Below the pieces are notes generated by a model. It was given only the letters and a program-made list of their open reading frames with translations. It was not told the DNA's origin and searched no databases. 64,000 bases of DNA from Paraburkholderia largidicola (lineage in GTDB: Bacteria > Pseudomonadota > Gammaproteobacteria > Burkholderiales > Burkholderiaceae). The DNA lies in assembly GCF_013426895.1 (NCBI RefSeq), contig NZ_AP023174.1, positions 558,001 through 622,000 of the forward strand. The letters are read 5' to 3'. The translations under genes and the position numbers were made by a program. Shown in pieces: positions 1-10,793 of the stretch; the stretch's first letter is position 1; each line of letters begins with the position of its first letter.

Positions 1-648
1 CGACGACAGATCCGGCGTGTACAGCTTGCCGTTGTTCACGAGGAAGAAGTTCTCGCCCGAGCCTTCCGACACGTAGCCGTCCACGTCGAGCAGCAGCGCT
101 TCGTCGTAGCCGTCGGCCGTGGCTTCCTGATTCGCGAGGATCGAGTTCACGTACCAGCCCGACGCCTTCGCCCGGACCATGGAGACATTCACGTGATGGC
201 GCGTGAACGACGAGGTCTTCACGCGGATGCCCTTCTTGATGCCGTCTTCGCCGAGATACGCGCCCCACGGCCAGGCGGCGATCGCGACGTGAATGGTGTT
301 GCCCTTGGCCGACACGCCCAGCTTTTCCGAGCCGACCCAGATGATGGGGCGCAGGTAGCACGACTCCAGCTTGTTCTCGCGAACGACTTCGCGCTGCGCG
401 GCGGCGAGCGTTTCGTGGTCGAACGGCACGTCCATCTGGAAGATCTTGGCCGAGTTCAGCAGGCGCTTGGTGTGTTCCTGAAGACGGAAGATCGACGTGC
501 CGCCGTCAGCCGTCTTGTAGGCGCGCACGCCTTCGAAGACGCCCATGCCGTAGTGCAGCGTATGGGTGAGGACGTGGATCTTGGCGTCGCGCCAATCGAT
601 GAGCTTGCCATCCATCCAGATCTTGCCGTCGCGGTCGGCCATTGACAT
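1..648 (-). CDS. ilvE: Branched-chain amino acid aminotransferase (3' part cut by window edge)
   Basis: This is a PLP-dependent fold-type IV transaminase that converts branched-chain 2-oxo acids to Val, Leu and Ile using glutamate. The visible N-terminal 216 codons start MSMADRDGKIWMDGKLIDW and include the family stretch HTLHYGMGVFEGVRAY. The likely PLP lysine lies in RAKASGWYVNS, followed by the SEGSGENFF signature. A GGAGA ribosome-binding site sits 6 bases before the chosen ATG at 648. The C-terminus lies outside the window. It is transcribed away from azlC. Identity is secure from the motifs; the end is not visible. Confidence 0.95.
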   Translation of the reverse strand, partial: MSMADRDGKIWMDGKLIDWRDAKIHVLTHTLHYGMGVFEGVRAYKTADGGTSIFRLQEHTKRLLNSAKIFQMDVPFDHETLAAAQREVVRENKLESCYLRPIIWVGSEKLGVSAKGNTIHVAIAAWPWGAYLGEDGIKKGIRVKTSSFTRHHVNVSMVRAKASGWYVNSILANQEATADGYDEALLLDVDGYVSEGSGENFFLVNNGKLYTPDLSS

Positions 649-968
649 ACGATTCTCCAGGCGGTGCGGGTTCGCGGGTTCGCGAGTTGGAATTGTGACG
701 TCTGATCGTGACGTCGCGAGTGACGTTCGACTGTGGCGTCGCTTTCAGGTGTTCGGCGCGTGGCGCGACCACGACAGATGCGCTCGGGCCACGCAGCGAA
801 AAGCGTTATTTTAGCGTCTTTTGCACAATCAACGGGCATTTGCGGGCACCCCGGACGCTATAATCCGGCGGTTGCTGAAAACTAACCGGATGCGCCAGCG
901 GCTGCTACACGACCTGGCGCTGACCTCCTGTCATCGTGGCGCTCGTCGCGCCGCGCTGCATTCGCCTC
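649..968. other. Divergent intergenic region ilvE / azlC with short GTGACGT direct repeats
   Basis: This 320-base gap separates the divergent ilvE and azlC genes and must hold both promoters. It contains four imperfect direct repeats of GTGRCGTY starting at 695, 708, 720 and 733, about one helical turn and a quarter apart. An AT-richer patch (ttattttagcg) lies near 805–815. No gene or convincing RNA was seen. A regulator such as Lrp is plausible for these genes but is inference. Confidence 0.4.
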
Positions 969-1733
969 ATGCTCGCTCGCTTGTCCGACCTCGATCGCCG
1001 CGCTTTCCGTGATGGCGCGCGCGCCTACTCGCCGACACTCATGGCGATCTTCTCCTGGGGCCTCGTAACGGGCATCGCGATGAGCAAGTCGGTGATGACC
1101 GTGCCGCAATCGCTCGCGATGTCACTGCTGGTCTATGCGGGCTCGTCGCAGCTGGCCGTGCTGCCGCTGATGCTCGCCAAGCTGCCCGTCTGGACGATCC
1201 TGCTGACGGCCGCCATGGTCAACACGCGCTTCGTGATCTTCAGCGCGGGTCTCGCACCGCATTTTTCCTATCTGCCGCTGTACCGGCGGCTGCTGGTCGG
1301 CTATTTCAACGGCGACGTCATCTATCTGCTGTTCCAGAAGAAGGCTTTTCAACCCGGCTATGTGCCCGGCAAGGAAGCGTATTTCTGGGGTATGGCCGTC
1401 TCCAGCTGGCTGTCGTGGCAGGTCTCGTCGATCATCGGCATCCTGCTGGCCAGTCTTTTTCCCGATAACTGGGGCCTGTCGCTCGCGGGCACGCTCGCGC
1501 TGATTCCCGTGATGGTGTCGGCGATCTCGTCCCGCTCCACATTGGCGGCCGTGAGCGTCGCGGGCATCGTGGCGCTGATCGCGTTCGATCTGCCTTATCG
1601 CCTCGCGCTGCCGCTCGCCGTGGTGACGGCGATCATTGCGGGCACCGCCGCCGACGCGCTGGTCGAGCGCGCCGACCTGCGCCGCATCCGCAACAGCACG
1701 GGAGCGCCGGGGCGTCCAGGAGATACGCGATGA
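969..1733 (+). CDS. azlC: AzlC family branched-chain amino acid exporter large subunit
   Basis: AzlC is the large inner-membrane subunit of the AzlCD two-component exporter for branched-chain and related amino acids. The 254-residue protein is almost wholly hydrophobic with several predicted membrane spans, and carries the family patches YSPTLMAIFSWGLVTGIAMS and LLVYAGSSQLAVLPLM near the N-terminus, as well as NTRFVIFSAGLAPHF. The ATG at 969 was chosen because the protein then begins MLARLSDLDRRAFRDGA, usual for the family; a GTG at 936 would add 11 residues and neither has a good ribosome-binding site. It overlaps azlD by 4 bases (ATGA), so the two are translationally coupled. Confidence 0.88.
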   Translation: MLARLSDLDRRAFRDGARAYSPTLMAIFSWGLVTGIAMSKSVMTVPQSLAMSLLVYAGSSQLAVLPLMLAKLPVWTILLTAAMVNTRFVIFSAGLAPHFSYLPLYRRLLVGYFNGDVIYLLFQKKAFQPGYVPGKEAYFWGMAVSSWLSWQVSSIIGILLASLFPDNWGLSLAGTLALIPVMVSAISSRSTLAAVSVAGIVALIAFDLPYRLALPLAVVTAIIAGTAADALVERADLRRIRNSTGAPGRPGDTR

Positions 1734-2053
1734 GCACGCTGCAGATCTGGCTGGCGATCATCGGCATGACGTTTGTCACAGCGCTGACACGCGCGCTGTT
1801 TCTGATCGGGGGTGAGCGCACCGTGCTGCCGGAGCGCGCGCAACGGATGCTGCGTTACGCGCCCGCAGCGGCGCTCGCGGCTGTCGTCGTGCCGGACGTG
1901 CTCGTCACGGACAGCGGCGTGTCCATCGCGCTGTCGAATCACGAGCTGTACGGCACGCTCGCGGGCCTCGCGTGGTTTTTGTGGCGGCGGACGATGCTCG
2001 GCACGATCGTCGTCGGGATGCTGGTGTTCACGGCGCTGCGGTTGATTTTCTGA
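1730..2053 (+). CDS. azlD: AzlD family branched-chain amino acid exporter small subunit
   Basis: This 107-residue protein is the small membrane partner of AzlC. It shows the typical AzlD layout: an N-terminal span (LQIWLAIIGMTFVTALTRALF), the conserved RMLRYAPAAALAAVVVPDVL segment, and a last span ending at FTALRLIF. Length matches the family, about 100–110 residues. It begins inside the azlC stop codon, so both subunits are made from one message in coupled fashion. Substrate (Val/Leu/Ile or analogues) is inferred from the family and from the divergent ilvE neighbour. Confidence 0.88.
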   Translation: MSTLQIWLAIIGMTFVTALTRALFLIGGERTVLPERAQRMLRYAPAAALAAVVVPDVLVTDSGVSIALSNHELYGTLAGLAWFLWRRTMLGTIVVGMLVFTALRLIF

Positions 2054-2270
2054 AGGCGGTCGCTGTCGGGCGCGTGAATGTTGCGCTGCAATATCGCGCA
2101 ACGCCCGCTGCAGCCGGCAAATACTGGGATTCGCTCGGACGGGCTTAGATCGGTCCGTCGATCGGTTAAAATAGCTGTCTCCCGGAACATGCGCGAAGCC
2201 GCCGGCACCGTTCTCGATTGGCTGTTCGCGCAGCGTCCGCACCGCCTTCCAATCAACTCGCATATCAATC

Positions 2271-3464
2271 ATGAAACAGGTATTGCGTCTCTCCGATCTG
2301 ATCGCCGAAGGCAAACTATCCGGCAAACGCGTGTTCATCCGCGCCGACCTGAACGTGCCGCAGGACGACGCCGGCAACATCACCGAAGACACCCGCATCC
2401 GCGCTTCCGTGCCCGCCATCAAGTCCGCGCTGGACGCGGGCGCGGCTGTCATGGTCACGTCGCACCTGGGTCGCCCGACGGAAGGCGACTTCAAGCCCGA
2501 AGATTCGCTCGCGCCTGTCGCAAAGCGTCTGGCCGAACTGCTCGGCCGCGACGTGCCGCTCGTGCAGAACTGGGTTGAAAACGGCGTGAACGTCGCGCCG
2601 GGCCAGGTCGTGCTGCTCGAAAACTGCCGCGTGAACAAGGGCGAAAAGAAGGATTCCGACGAGCTCGCGCAGAAAATGGCGAAGCTCTGCGACATCTACG
2701 TGAACGACGCGTTCGGCACCTCGCATCGCGCCGAAGCGACCACGCACGGCATCGCGAAGTACGCCAGCGTTGCCTGCGCCGGCCCGCTGCTCGCGGCTGA
2801 ACTCGAAGCGCTCGGCAAGGCGCTCGGCGCGCCGAAGCGCCCGCTGGTGGCAATCGTCGCGGGCTCGAAGGTGTCGACCAAGCTGACCATCCTGAAGTCG
2901 CTGGCCGACAAGGTCGATCAACTGATCGTCGGCGGCGGCATCGCGAACACGTTCATGCTGGCGGCGGGCCTGAAGATCGGCAAGTCACTGGTCGAAGCGG
3001 ATCTCGTCGAAGAAGCGAAGGCCATCATCGAAGCCGCGAAGGCACGCGGCGCGTCGGTGCCGATTCCGTCGGACGTCGTCACGGCGAAGGCGTTCTCGCC
3101 GACGGCGCAAGCCACCGTCAAGAAGGTCGCGGACGTCGAAGACGACGACCTGATCCTCGACATCGGCCCCGATACGGCGAAGGCGCTCGCGTCGCAGCTC
3201 GAAAAGGCCGGCACGATCGTCTGGAACGGCCCGGTCGGTGTGTTCGAGTTCGACCAGTTCGGCAACGGCACGAAGACGCTCGCTGAAGCCATCGCGAAAT
3301 CTTCGGCGTACTCGATTGCAGGCGGCGGCGACACGCTCGCGGCCATCGCCAAGTACGGCATCCACGACAAGGTGAGCTATATCTCGACGGGCGGCGGCGC
3401 TTTCCTCGAGTTCCTTGAGGGCAAGAAGCTGCCCGCAGTCGCTGTGCTGGAATCGCGGGCCTGA
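2271..3464 (+). CDS. pgk: Phosphoglycerate kinase
   Basis: This cytoplasmic glycolytic enzyme interconverts 1,3-bisphosphoglycerate plus ADP and 3-phosphoglycerate plus ATP. The 397-residue length is normal. The N-domain shows [14 protein letters not shown] and MVTSHLGRP (substrate binding), and the C-domain shows the nucleotide-binding [10 protein letters not shown] and [12 protein letters not shown]. No strong ribosome-binding site precedes the ATG, which follows AT-rich sequence; a TTAAAAT box near 2165 may be a −10 element. pgk ends two bases before the upstream in-frame start of the pyk reading frame, suggesting a pgk–pyk operon. Confidence 0.97.
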   Translation: MKQVLRLSDLIAEGKLSGKRVFIRADLNVPQDDAGNITEDTRIRASVPAIKSALDAGAAVMVTSHLGRPTEGDFKPEDSLAPVAKRLAELLGRDVPLVQNWVENGVNVAPGQVVLLENCRVNKGEKKDSDELAQKMAKLCDIYVNDAFGTSHRAEATTHGIAKYASVACAGPLLAAELEALGKALGAPKRPLVAIVAGSKVSTKLTILKSLADKVDQLIVGGGIANTFMLAAGLKIGKSLVEADLVEEAKAIIEAAKARGASVPIPSDVVTAKAFSPTAQATVKKVADVEDDDLILDIGPDTAKALASQLEKAGTIVWNGPVGVFEFDQFGNGTKTLAEAIAKSSAYSIAGGGDTLAAIAKYGIHDKVSYISTGGGAFLEFLEGKKLPAVAVLESRA

Positions 3465-3466
3465 TA

Positions 3467-3943
3467 ATGGCGACGCGCTCCCCCAACAAGCCTCAGAAGA
3501 CGCGCAACGCGTCGCGCACGGCAGCGGCAGGGGAGCGCGTAGCGCGCTCCGCACAAGCGCTGCAAACCGGGGGCGCCGAACAGGCGGCCTCGCAACTTTC
3601 CGGCAACGCGCCAGTGGCACAGACCGCAGCCGTCGCCGAAGATCCGAATACCGAACTGGCTGTGATCGATGTCGCGCAACGTGAAGACGCGGCAGACACG
3701 GCAGAAGGTTCAACCGCAACGGTGTCTCTCGCCTCAAACACCGAAGCCGATGCATCTGGACCTGCGGCGCACGAAGCGCCGCGGGCGGCAGATATCGCAG
3801 CAGTCCCCCACGATTCGACGCCGGACCTTCAAGGTTCGAAGGGAACGAACGGCGCACCACCCCATGTAGCATCTGTCGTTGCGCAGCCTCCGCATCCGAC
3901 TCCCAACGTTCATCCCAGCGATCTCATCCAGACGAGGAGACTC
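3467..3943 (+). other. In-frame open stretch between pgk and pyk (possible N-terminal extension or leader)
   Basis: The 477 bases between pgk and the canonical pyk start contain no stop in the pyk frame and begin with ATG two bases after the pgk stop (TGA TA ATG). The translation begins MATRSPNKPQKTRNASRTAA and is low in complexity, rich in Ala, Thr, Pro and Asp/Glu, with no recognisable domain. Codon third positions in the first half are GC-rich as in real genes; the bias weakens towards the end. Because a strong ribosome-binding site marks the normal pyk start, this could be an untranslated spacer, a separate disordered extension, or a dual-start isoform. The sequence alone does not settle it. 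Confidence 0.4.
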
Positions 3944-5380
3944 ATGCATCGCGCCACCAAGATTGTCGCAACCATCGGACCCGCATCCAGCACGCAGGAC
4001 ATCCTGCTGCAGATGATTCAGGCGGGCGCCGATGTGGTGCGTCTCAACTTCTCGCACGGCACCGCCGACGATCATCGTCAACGCGCGGATTTCGTACGTG
4101 AAGCGGCCCGGCAGGCAGGCCGCGAGGTCGGCATCATGGCCGACCTGCAAGGCCCGAAAATTCGTGTCGGCAAGTTCGAAAACGGCAAGACCACGCTCGT
4201 TGCCGGCAACACCTTCATCCTCGACGCCGAGTGCGAACTCGGCAACGACGATCGCGTCGGCCTCGACTACAAGGACCTGCCGCGCGACCTGAAACCCGGC
4301 GACACGCTGCTGCTCAACGACGGCCTGATCGTGCTGAACGTCGCGCGCGTGATCGGCAGCGAGATTCACACTGTCGTGAAGATCGGCGGCGACCTGTCGA
4401 ACAACAAGGGCATCAACCGCCAGGGCGGCGGCCTGACGGCGCCGGCGCTGACCGCGAAGGACATGGAAGATATCCGCACGGCGATGTCGCTCGGCGCGGA
4501 CTACGTGGCCGTATCGTTCCCGAAGAACGCGACGGACATGGAAATGGCGCGCCAGCTCGCGAATATCGCGGGCGCGCCTTACGGCATCAAGCCGAAGATG
4601 ATCGCGAAGATCGAGCGCGCCGAGGCCATCCCGGCGCTGCAAGGCATTCTCGAAGCATCGGACGGCATCATGGTCGCGCGCGGCGACCTCGCCGTCGAAG
4701 TCGGCAACGCGGCGGTGCCCGCGCTGCAAAAGCGCATGATCAAGATGGCGCGCGACGCGAACAAGTTCGTCATCACGGCCACGCAGATGATGGAGTCGAT
4801 GATCCACGCGCCCGTGCCGACGCGCGCTGAAGTGTCGGACGTCGCGAATGCGGTGCTGGACGGCACGGATGCCGTGATGCTGTCGGCGGAATCGGCGGCG
4901 GGCAAGTACCCGGTGCAGACCATCGAAACGATGGCTGCCATCTGCGTCGAAGCCGAGAAGTCCGAGCACGTCGAACTGGACAAGGATTTCCTCGACCGCA
5001 CGTTCACGCGTATCGATCAGTCCATCGCAATGGGCGCGCTGTTCACCGCCTATCACCTCGGCGCAAAGGCTATCGTCGCGCTGACGGAATCGGGCTCGAC
5101 GGCGCTGTGGATGTCGCGTCACTGGACGCACGTGCCCATTTTCGCGCTTACCCCGCGCACGGGCAGCGAGCGCGCCATGGCGATCTACCGCAACGTGACG
5201 TCGCTCCATCTCGACACCAGCAGCGACCGCGACATCGCGCTTGCGCAGGCGCTCGAAGTGGTGGTCGGCAAGGGCTACGCGGCGCGCGGCGACATGGTCG
5301 TGCTGACGGTCGGCGAGCCGATGGGCCAGGCGGGCGGCACGAACACGCTGAAGATCGTGCGCGTCGGCGAGCCGGTCTGA
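3944..5380 (+). CDS. pyk: Pyruvate kinase
   Basis: Pyruvate kinase makes ATP and pyruvate from phosphoenolpyruvate, the last step of glycolysis. The chosen product is 478 residues, the usual size, and begins MHRATKIVATIGPASS. Other signatures are MADLQGPKIRVGKF, the catalytic-lysine block PKMIAKIERAEAI, GIMVARGDLAVEVG, ITATQMMESMI and the C-terminal regulatory domain. A good ribosome-binding site (GAGGAGA, 3934–3940) precedes ATG 3944. The reading frame stays open upstream to an ATG at 3467, just after pgk; this would add 159 residues rich in Ala, Pro and Thr (see the separate entry). It is probably co-transcribed with pgk. Confidence 0.95.
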   Translation: MHRATKIVATIGPASSTQDILLQMIQAGADVVRLNFSHGTADDHRQRADFVREAARQAGREVGIMADLQGPKIRVGKFENGKTTLVAGNTFILDAECELGNDDRVGLDYKDLPRDLKPGDTLLLNDGLIVLNVARVIGSEIHTVVKIGGDLSNNKGINRQGGGLTAPALTAKDMEDIRTAMSLGADYVAVSFPKNATDMEMARQLANIAGAPYGIKPKMIAKIERAEAIPALQGILEASDGIMVARGDLAVEVGNAAVPALQKRMIKMARDANKFVITATQMMESMIHAPVPTRAEVSDVANAVLDGTDAVMLSAESAAGKYPVQTIETMAAICVEAEKSEHVELDKDFLDRTFTRIDQSIAMGALFTAYHLGAKAIVALTESGSTALWMSRHWTHVPIFALTPRTGSERAMAIYRNVTSLHLDTSSDRDIALAQALEVVVGKGYAARGDMVVLTVGEPMGQAGGTNTLKIVRVGEPV

Positions 5381-5465
5381 CGGGCGTTTGACAAGACAGC
5401 CATGAACCGCCGTCAGAGCGAGTGACAGCAAGCCGGAAACGGCACGGCTGAACGGCACGCGTGAA

Positions 5466-5534
5466 GCAGAGTGCCGTGTCCCCGAAAGAGGCGGCGCACC
5501 CAGTTTGGGAGAGTGCGCTCGGGACACGGTCTGC
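5466..5534 (+). promoter_or_regulatory. Extended stem-loop in the pyk–fba intergenic region
   Basis: An outer stem pairs GCAGA (5466–5470) with TCTGC (5530–5534) and CCGTGTCCC (5474–5482) with GGGACACGG (5521–5529). Inside it, GCGCA (5494–5498) pairs with TGCGC (5514–5518) and CCCA with TGGG. The structure is followed by an AT-rich stretch up to the fba ATG, not by a T-tract, so it may be a structured leader or a factor-dependent end of pyk. Function is unknown. Confidence 0.4.
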
Positions 5535-5610
5535 TTCGCGATAAAATTGCACGAAATTGCGTAAATAGATGCCGTCGGCACAGATTTCGTTTCAATCTAT
5601 GGAGTAATCA

Positions 5611-6675
5611 ATGCCTCTCGTATCAATGCGTCAACTGCTGGACCATGCCGCCGAACACGGTTATGGCCTTCCGGCATTCAACGTAAACAATCTGGAGCAG
5701 GTGCAGGCCATCATGGCGGCGGCGGATCAGGTCAATGCGCCCGTGATCATGCAGGCGTCAGCGGGTGCGCGTAAGTACTCGGGTGAGCCGTTCCTGCGTC
5801 ATCTGATCGAAGCGGCTGTGGAGTCGTATCCGCACATTCCCGTCGTGATGCACCAGGATCACGGCCAGTCGCCGGCAGTCTGCATGGCCGCGATCCGCAG
5901 CGGTTTCACGAGCGTGATGATGGACGGCTCGCTCGAAGCCGACGGCAAGACGGTGGCGTCGTACGAGTACAACGTCGACGTGTCGCGCAAGGTCGTTGAA
6001 GCGGCGCATTCGATCGGCGTGACGGTTGAAGCGGAACTGGGCGTGCTCGGTTCGCTGGAAACGATGAAGGGCGACAAGGAAGACGGCCACGGCGCGGAAG
6101 GCACGATGACGCGCGAGCAACTGCTGACGGACGTCGAGCAGGCGGCAGACTTCGTGAAGCTCACGCAATGCGACGCACTGGCGATTGCAATCGGCACGTC
6201 GCACGGCGCGTACAAGTTTTCGAAGAAGCCGACGGGCGATATCCTGTCCATTCAGCGCATCAAGGAAATTCACCAGCGCATTCCGAACACGCACCTGGTG
6301 ATGCACGGTTCGTCGTCGGTGCCGCAGGAACTGCTGGCTGAGATCCGCGAATTCGGCGGCGACATGAAGGAAACCTACGGCGTGCCCGTCGAGGAAATCC
6401 AGGAAGGCATCAAGTATGGCGTGCGCAAGGTCAATATCGACACCGATCTGCGTCTTGCCATCACGGGCGCGATCCGCCGCTACATGGCGGAAAACCGTTC
6501 GAAGTTCGATCCGCGCGACTATCTGAAGCCGGCTCGCGAAGCCGCGAAGAAGGTGTGCGTGGACCGTTACCTGGCGTTCGGTTGCGAAGGCCAGGCATCG
6601 AAGATCAAGCCGATCTCGCTGGAAAAGATCGCTGAGAAGTACAAGGCCGGCGAGCTCGCGCAAGTCGTTCGCTAA
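5611..6675 (+). CDS. fba: Class II fructose-bisphosphate aldolase
   Basis: This zinc-dependent aldolase cleaves fructose 1,6-bisphosphate to dihydroxyacetone phosphate and glyceraldehyde 3-phosphate, and works in reverse in gluconeogenesis. The 354-residue protein begins [19 protein letters not shown] and shows the metal-binding block [11 protein letters not shown], the [11 protein letters not shown] segment, [24 protein letters not shown] and the [14 protein letters not shown] phosphate-binding region. It is of the Calvin-cycle (CbbA) subtype common in Burkholderia. A GGAGTAATCA stretch precedes the start. It lies after pgk and pyk, so three glycolytic genes are clustered. Confidence 0.96.
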   Translation: MPLVSMRQLLDHAAEHGYGLPAFNVNNLEQVQAIMAAADQVNAPVIMQASAGARKYSGEPFLRHLIEAAVESYPHIPVVMHQDHGQSPAVCMAAIRSGFTSVMMDGSLEADGKTVASYEYNVDVSRKVVEAAHSIGVTVEAELGVLGSLETMKGDKEDGHGAEGTMTREQLLTDVEQAADFVKLTQCDALAIAIGTSHGAYKFSKKPTGDILSIQRIKEIHQRIPNTHLVMHGSSSVPQELLAEIREFGGDMKETYGVPVEEIQEGIKYGVRKVNIDTDLRLAITGAIRRYMAENRSKFDPRDYLKPAREAAKKVCVDRYLAFGCEGQASKIKPISLEKIAEKYKAGELAQVVR

Positions 6676-6683
6676 GTGACAGG

Positions 6684-6706
6684 CGGGCGCCGTCCGGCGC
6701 CCGTTT
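6684..6706 (+). terminator. GC-rich hairpin after fba
   Basis: CGGGCGCC and GGCGCCCG form an 8-bp stem with a GTCC-type loop directly after the fba stop codon, followed by a short GTTTGCTC tract. The T-run is weak, so it may act together with the second hairpin at 6782. Confidence 0.5.
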
Positions 6707-6781
6707 GCTCGCCGCTGGCGTGTAGTTTGAGCATGGTTTGAGCAGTACGCACCTGGCCATCTGGCCAGGTTGTCGTCAGAT

Positions 6782-6821
6782 CGCCGTTCCCGCATGATCA
6801 GGGGAACGGCGTTTCCCTTTT
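6782..6821 (+). terminator. Hairpin with T-rich tail upstream of purC
   Basis: CGCCGTTCCC (6782–6791) pairs with GGGAACGGCG (6802–6811) around a 10-base loop, followed by TTTCCCTTTTG. This looks like an intrinsic terminator for the fba message. It sits about 40 bases before purC, so it could also attenuate purC. Confidence 0.6.
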
Positions 6822-6862
6822 GTTTCGGGCAGTTTTTTGCCCCATTTTTGTGAATCACGACG

Positions 6863-7753
6863 ATGTCTACCCTCTACGAATCCACGCTCCGCTCGCTGCC
6901 GCTGCTCGGCCGCGGCAAGGTCCGCGACAACTACGCGGTGGGCAACGACCAGCTGCTGATCGTCACGACGGACCGTCTGTCCGCGTTCGACGTCATCATG
7001 GGCGAGCCGATTCCGAGTAAGGGTCGCGTGCTGAACCAGATGGCGAATTTCTGGTTCGACAAGCTCAAGCACGTCGTGCCGAATCATTTGACGGGCGTCG
7101 CGCCGGAAACGGTCGTCGCGCCTGATGAAGTCGAGCAGGTGAAGGGCCGCGCAGTCGTGGTCAAGCGCCTCGAGCCGATTCTCGTCGAAGCGGTGGTGCG
7201 CGGTTATCTGGCTGGAAGCGGCTGGAAGGACTATCAGGCAACGGGCGCCGTGTGCGGCGTGCAGTTGCCGGAAGGCCTGCAGAATGCGCAAAAGCTGCCC
7301 GAGCCGATCTTCACGCCGGCAGCGAAGGCCGAGATGGGCCACCACGACGAAAACATCACATATGAAGAGATGGAGCGCCGCATCGGCACCGAACTGTCGG
7401 CGACGATCCGCGACATTTCGATCCGCCTGTACAAGGAAGCGGCAGATTACGCGGCAACACGCGGCATCATCATCGCCGACACGAAGTTCGAATTCGGTCT
7501 GGACGACAAGGGCCAGCTGTACCTGATGGACGAGGCGCTGACGGCGGATTCGTCGCGCTTCTGGCCGGCGGACCAGTACCAGGTCGGCACGAACCCGCCG
7601 TCGTTCGACAAGCAGTTCGTGCGCGACTGGCTCGAAACCCAGCCGTGGAAGAAAGAGCCGCCCGCGCCGAAGCTGCCGGACGAAGTCGTCACGAAGACGG
7701 CCGAGAAGTATCAGGAAGCGCTCGAGCGCTTGACGGGTCAGAAACTGGCCTGA
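6863..7753 (+). CDS. purC: Phosphoribosylaminoimidazole-succinocarboxamide (SAICAR) synthase
   Basis: PurC joins CAIR and aspartate with ATP to give SAICAR in de novo purine synthesis. The 296-residue protein is of the longer bacterial/yeast-like type and shows [12 protein letters not shown] (ATP loop), [36 protein letters not shown] and [13 protein letters not shown]. It is followed 27 bases later by purE and then purK, which supply its substrate CAIR, so the three form a purine operon in pathway-linked order. Confidence 0.96.
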   Translation: MSTLYESTLRSLPLLGRGKVRDNYAVGNDQLLIVTTDRLSAFDVIMGEPIPSKGRVLNQMANFWFDKLKHVVPNHLTGVAPETVVAPDEVEQVKGRAVVVKRLEPILVEAVVRGYLAGSGWKDYQATGAVCGVQLPEGLQNAQKLPEPIFTPAAKAEMGHHDENITYEEMERRIGTELSATIRDISIRLYKEAADYAATRGIIIADTKFEFGLDDKGQLYLMDEALTADSSRFWPADQYQVGTNPPSFDKQFVRDWLETQPWKKEPPAPKLPDEVVTKTAEKYQEALERLTGQKLA

Positions 7754-7780
7754 GCGCCACGCATACGGAAAACAGGCAAG

Positions 7781-8299
7781 ATGAGTGAAGTCCAGACAGC
7801 ACATACGCACAGCGCGCCGCTCGTCGGCGTGCTGATGGGTTCCAGTTCAGACTGGGACGTGATGAAGAACGCGGTCGCGATCCTGCAGGAATTCGGCGTG
7901 CCGTACGAAGCGAAGGTCGTGTCCGCGCACCGCATGCCGGACGAAATGTTCGCCTATGCTGAAAGCGCGCGCGAACGCGGCATCCGCGCGATCATCGCGG
8001 GCGCGGGCGGCGCGGCGCATTTGCCGGGCATGCTCGCCGCGAAGACGACCGTGCCCGTGCTGGGCGTGCCCGTCGCGAGCAAGTATCTGAAGGGCGTCGA
8101 TTCGCTGCATTCGATCGTACAGATGCCCAAGGGCGTGCCCGTCGCGACGTTCGCGGTCGGCGAAGCGGGTGCCGCGAATGCCGCGCTGTTCGCGGTGTCG
8201 CTGCTCTCCGGCACGTTGCCGGAATATGCGGAGAAGCTCGCCGCGTTCCGCGTGCGCCAGAATCAGGCAGCGCACGCGATGACGCTGCCGCCGCTGTAA
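7781..8299 (+). CDS. purE: N5-carboxyaminoimidazole ribonucleotide mutase
   Basis: PurE (class I) moves the carboxyl group of N5-CAIR to carbon 4 to make CAIR. The 172-residue product shows the family motifs [46 protein letters not shown] and PVLGVPV. The ATG lies 27 bases after purC, and purK follows, consistent with the PurE/PurK two-enzyme route. A 26-base tandem repeat occupies the gap before purK. Confidence 0.96.
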   Translation: MSEVQTAHTHSAPLVGVLMGSSSDWDVMKNAVAILQEFGVPYEAKVVSAHRMPDEMFAYAESARERGIRAIIAGAGGAAHLPGMLAAKTTVPVLGVPVASKYLKGVDSLHSIVQMPKGVPVATFAVGEAGAANAALFAVSLLSGTLPEYAEKLAAFRVRQNQAAHAMTLPPL

Positions 8300-8301
8300 T
8301 A

Positions 8302-9621
<1,320 letters not shown>

Positions 9622-9633
9622 GCACGAGCCTTT

Positions 9634-10677
9634 ATGCCGGATCAAATGAAACCAGCCGACGTGACGTCGAGCGTCGGCGCCGACGAGATCGCGCGTGCCG
9701 CGGCACTGCTCGATGCAGGACAACTCGTCGCGTTTCCTACGGAGACGGTCTACGGGCTGGGCGGCGATGCCGAAAGTCCTGATGCGGTTGCGCGCATTTA
9801 TGCGGCGAAGGGCAGGCCGGCCAATCATCCCGTGATCGTGCATCTCGCGCCGAACGGCGATCCGAATTACTGGGTCGAGCAACTGCCGTCCGATGCGCAG
9901 CGTCTCATCGACGCTTTCTGGCCCGGTCCGCTGACGTTGATTCTCAAACGCGCCGCGCATATTCCTGCGGCCGTGAGCGGTGGCCAGGATTCCGTCGGAT
10001 TGCGTTGTCCGTCGCATCCCGTCGCGCAGGCGCTGCTGACGGCGTTCAGCGCGTTACGCAACGGGCATGGCGGCGTCGCCGCGCCGTCGGCGAACCGCTT
10101 CGGTCACGTGAGTCCGACCACGGCGCAGCACGTGCGCGAGGAATTCGGCGACGCGATTCACGTGCTCGACGGCGGATCGTCGGATGTGGGCATCGAATCG
10201 ACGATCGTCGATCTGTCGCGCGGCTTTCCCGCGCTGCTGCGGCCGGGACATGTGACGCCGCAAGACATCGCCGACGTGCTCGGAGAAATGCCGCGTCTGC
10301 CCGATGGCTCCGACGCGAGCGCGCCGCGTGCTTCCGGCACGTTGAAGGCGCACTATGCGCCGCGCACGCCGCTCGCGTTGCTGCCGTTCGATGTGCTCGA
10401 GCCGTTGCTGACTGCGCGTGCTCCCGGCGAACGCGTTGCGCTGGTTGCGCGTGTTTCGCGCGCAGGGCGTTGGGCCGAAGCGGAGGGCGTGCATTTCGTC
10501 GCCGCGCCGGAAGACCCGCATCTGTATGCGCGCGATCTGTATGGCTTGCTGCGCGCGCTGGATCGCGCGAATGTTTCGCGGATTCTGATCGAGAAGTTGC
10601 CGGATACGATCGAGTGGATCGCCGTCAATGACCGGCTGGGGCGCGCGGCTGCGGCGTTTGAGGCGCACGACGCCTGA
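9634..10677 (+). CDS. tsaC: L-threonylcarbamoyladenylate synthase (Sua5/TsaC type)
   Basis: This enzyme makes threonylcarbamoyl-AMP from threonine, bicarbonate and ATP for the t6A37 modification of ANN-decoding tRNAs. The 347-residue length and two-part layout match Sua5: an N-terminal YrdC domain (about 1–215) with FPTETVYGLGGDA, YAAKGRPANHPVIVHL, KRAAHIPAAVSGGQDSVG and APSANRFGHVSPTT, then a C-terminal Sua5 domain with ASGTLKAHYAPRTPL. It starts 12 bases after purK and is probably co-transcribed with the purine genes. The call is firm; short TsaC proteins lack the second domain, so 'Sua5' is the more exact family name. Confidence 0.93.
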   Translation: MPDQMKPADVTSSVGADEIARAAALLDAGQLVAFPTETVYGLGGDAESPDAVARIYAAKGRPANHPVIVHLAPNGDPNYWVEQLPSDAQRLIDAFWPGPLTLILKRAAHIPAAVSGGQDSVGLRCPSHPVAQALLTAFSALRNGHGGVAAPSANRFGHVSPTTAQHVREEFGDAIHVLDGGSSDVGIESTIVDLSRGFPALLRPGHVTPQDIADVLGEMPRLPDGSDASAPRASGTLKAHYAPRTPLALLPFDVLEPLLTARAPGERVALVARVSRAGRWAEAEGVHFVAAPEDPHLYARDLYGLLRALDRANVSRILIEKLPDTIEWIAVNDRLGRAAAAFEAHDA

Positions 10678-10740
10678 GCGCCAATGCATCGAGTGCGTCG
10701 CGACCGACGGCCTCGGAAGAACAGGCAGACGCATGAAAAC

Positions 10741-10774
10741 AAAAAGCCCGGCTCGTGAGAGCCGGGCTTTTTTT
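10741..10774. terminator. Bidirectional intrinsic terminator between tsaC and the esterase gene
   Basis: A perfect 14-bp stem (AAAAAGCCCGGCTC / GAGCCGGGCTTTTT) with loop GTGA is followed by T on the plus strand and preceded by A, so it can stop transcription from both convergent genes. Confidence 0.92.
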
Positions 10775-10793
10775 GCATCGGGCAATGCCGGAA

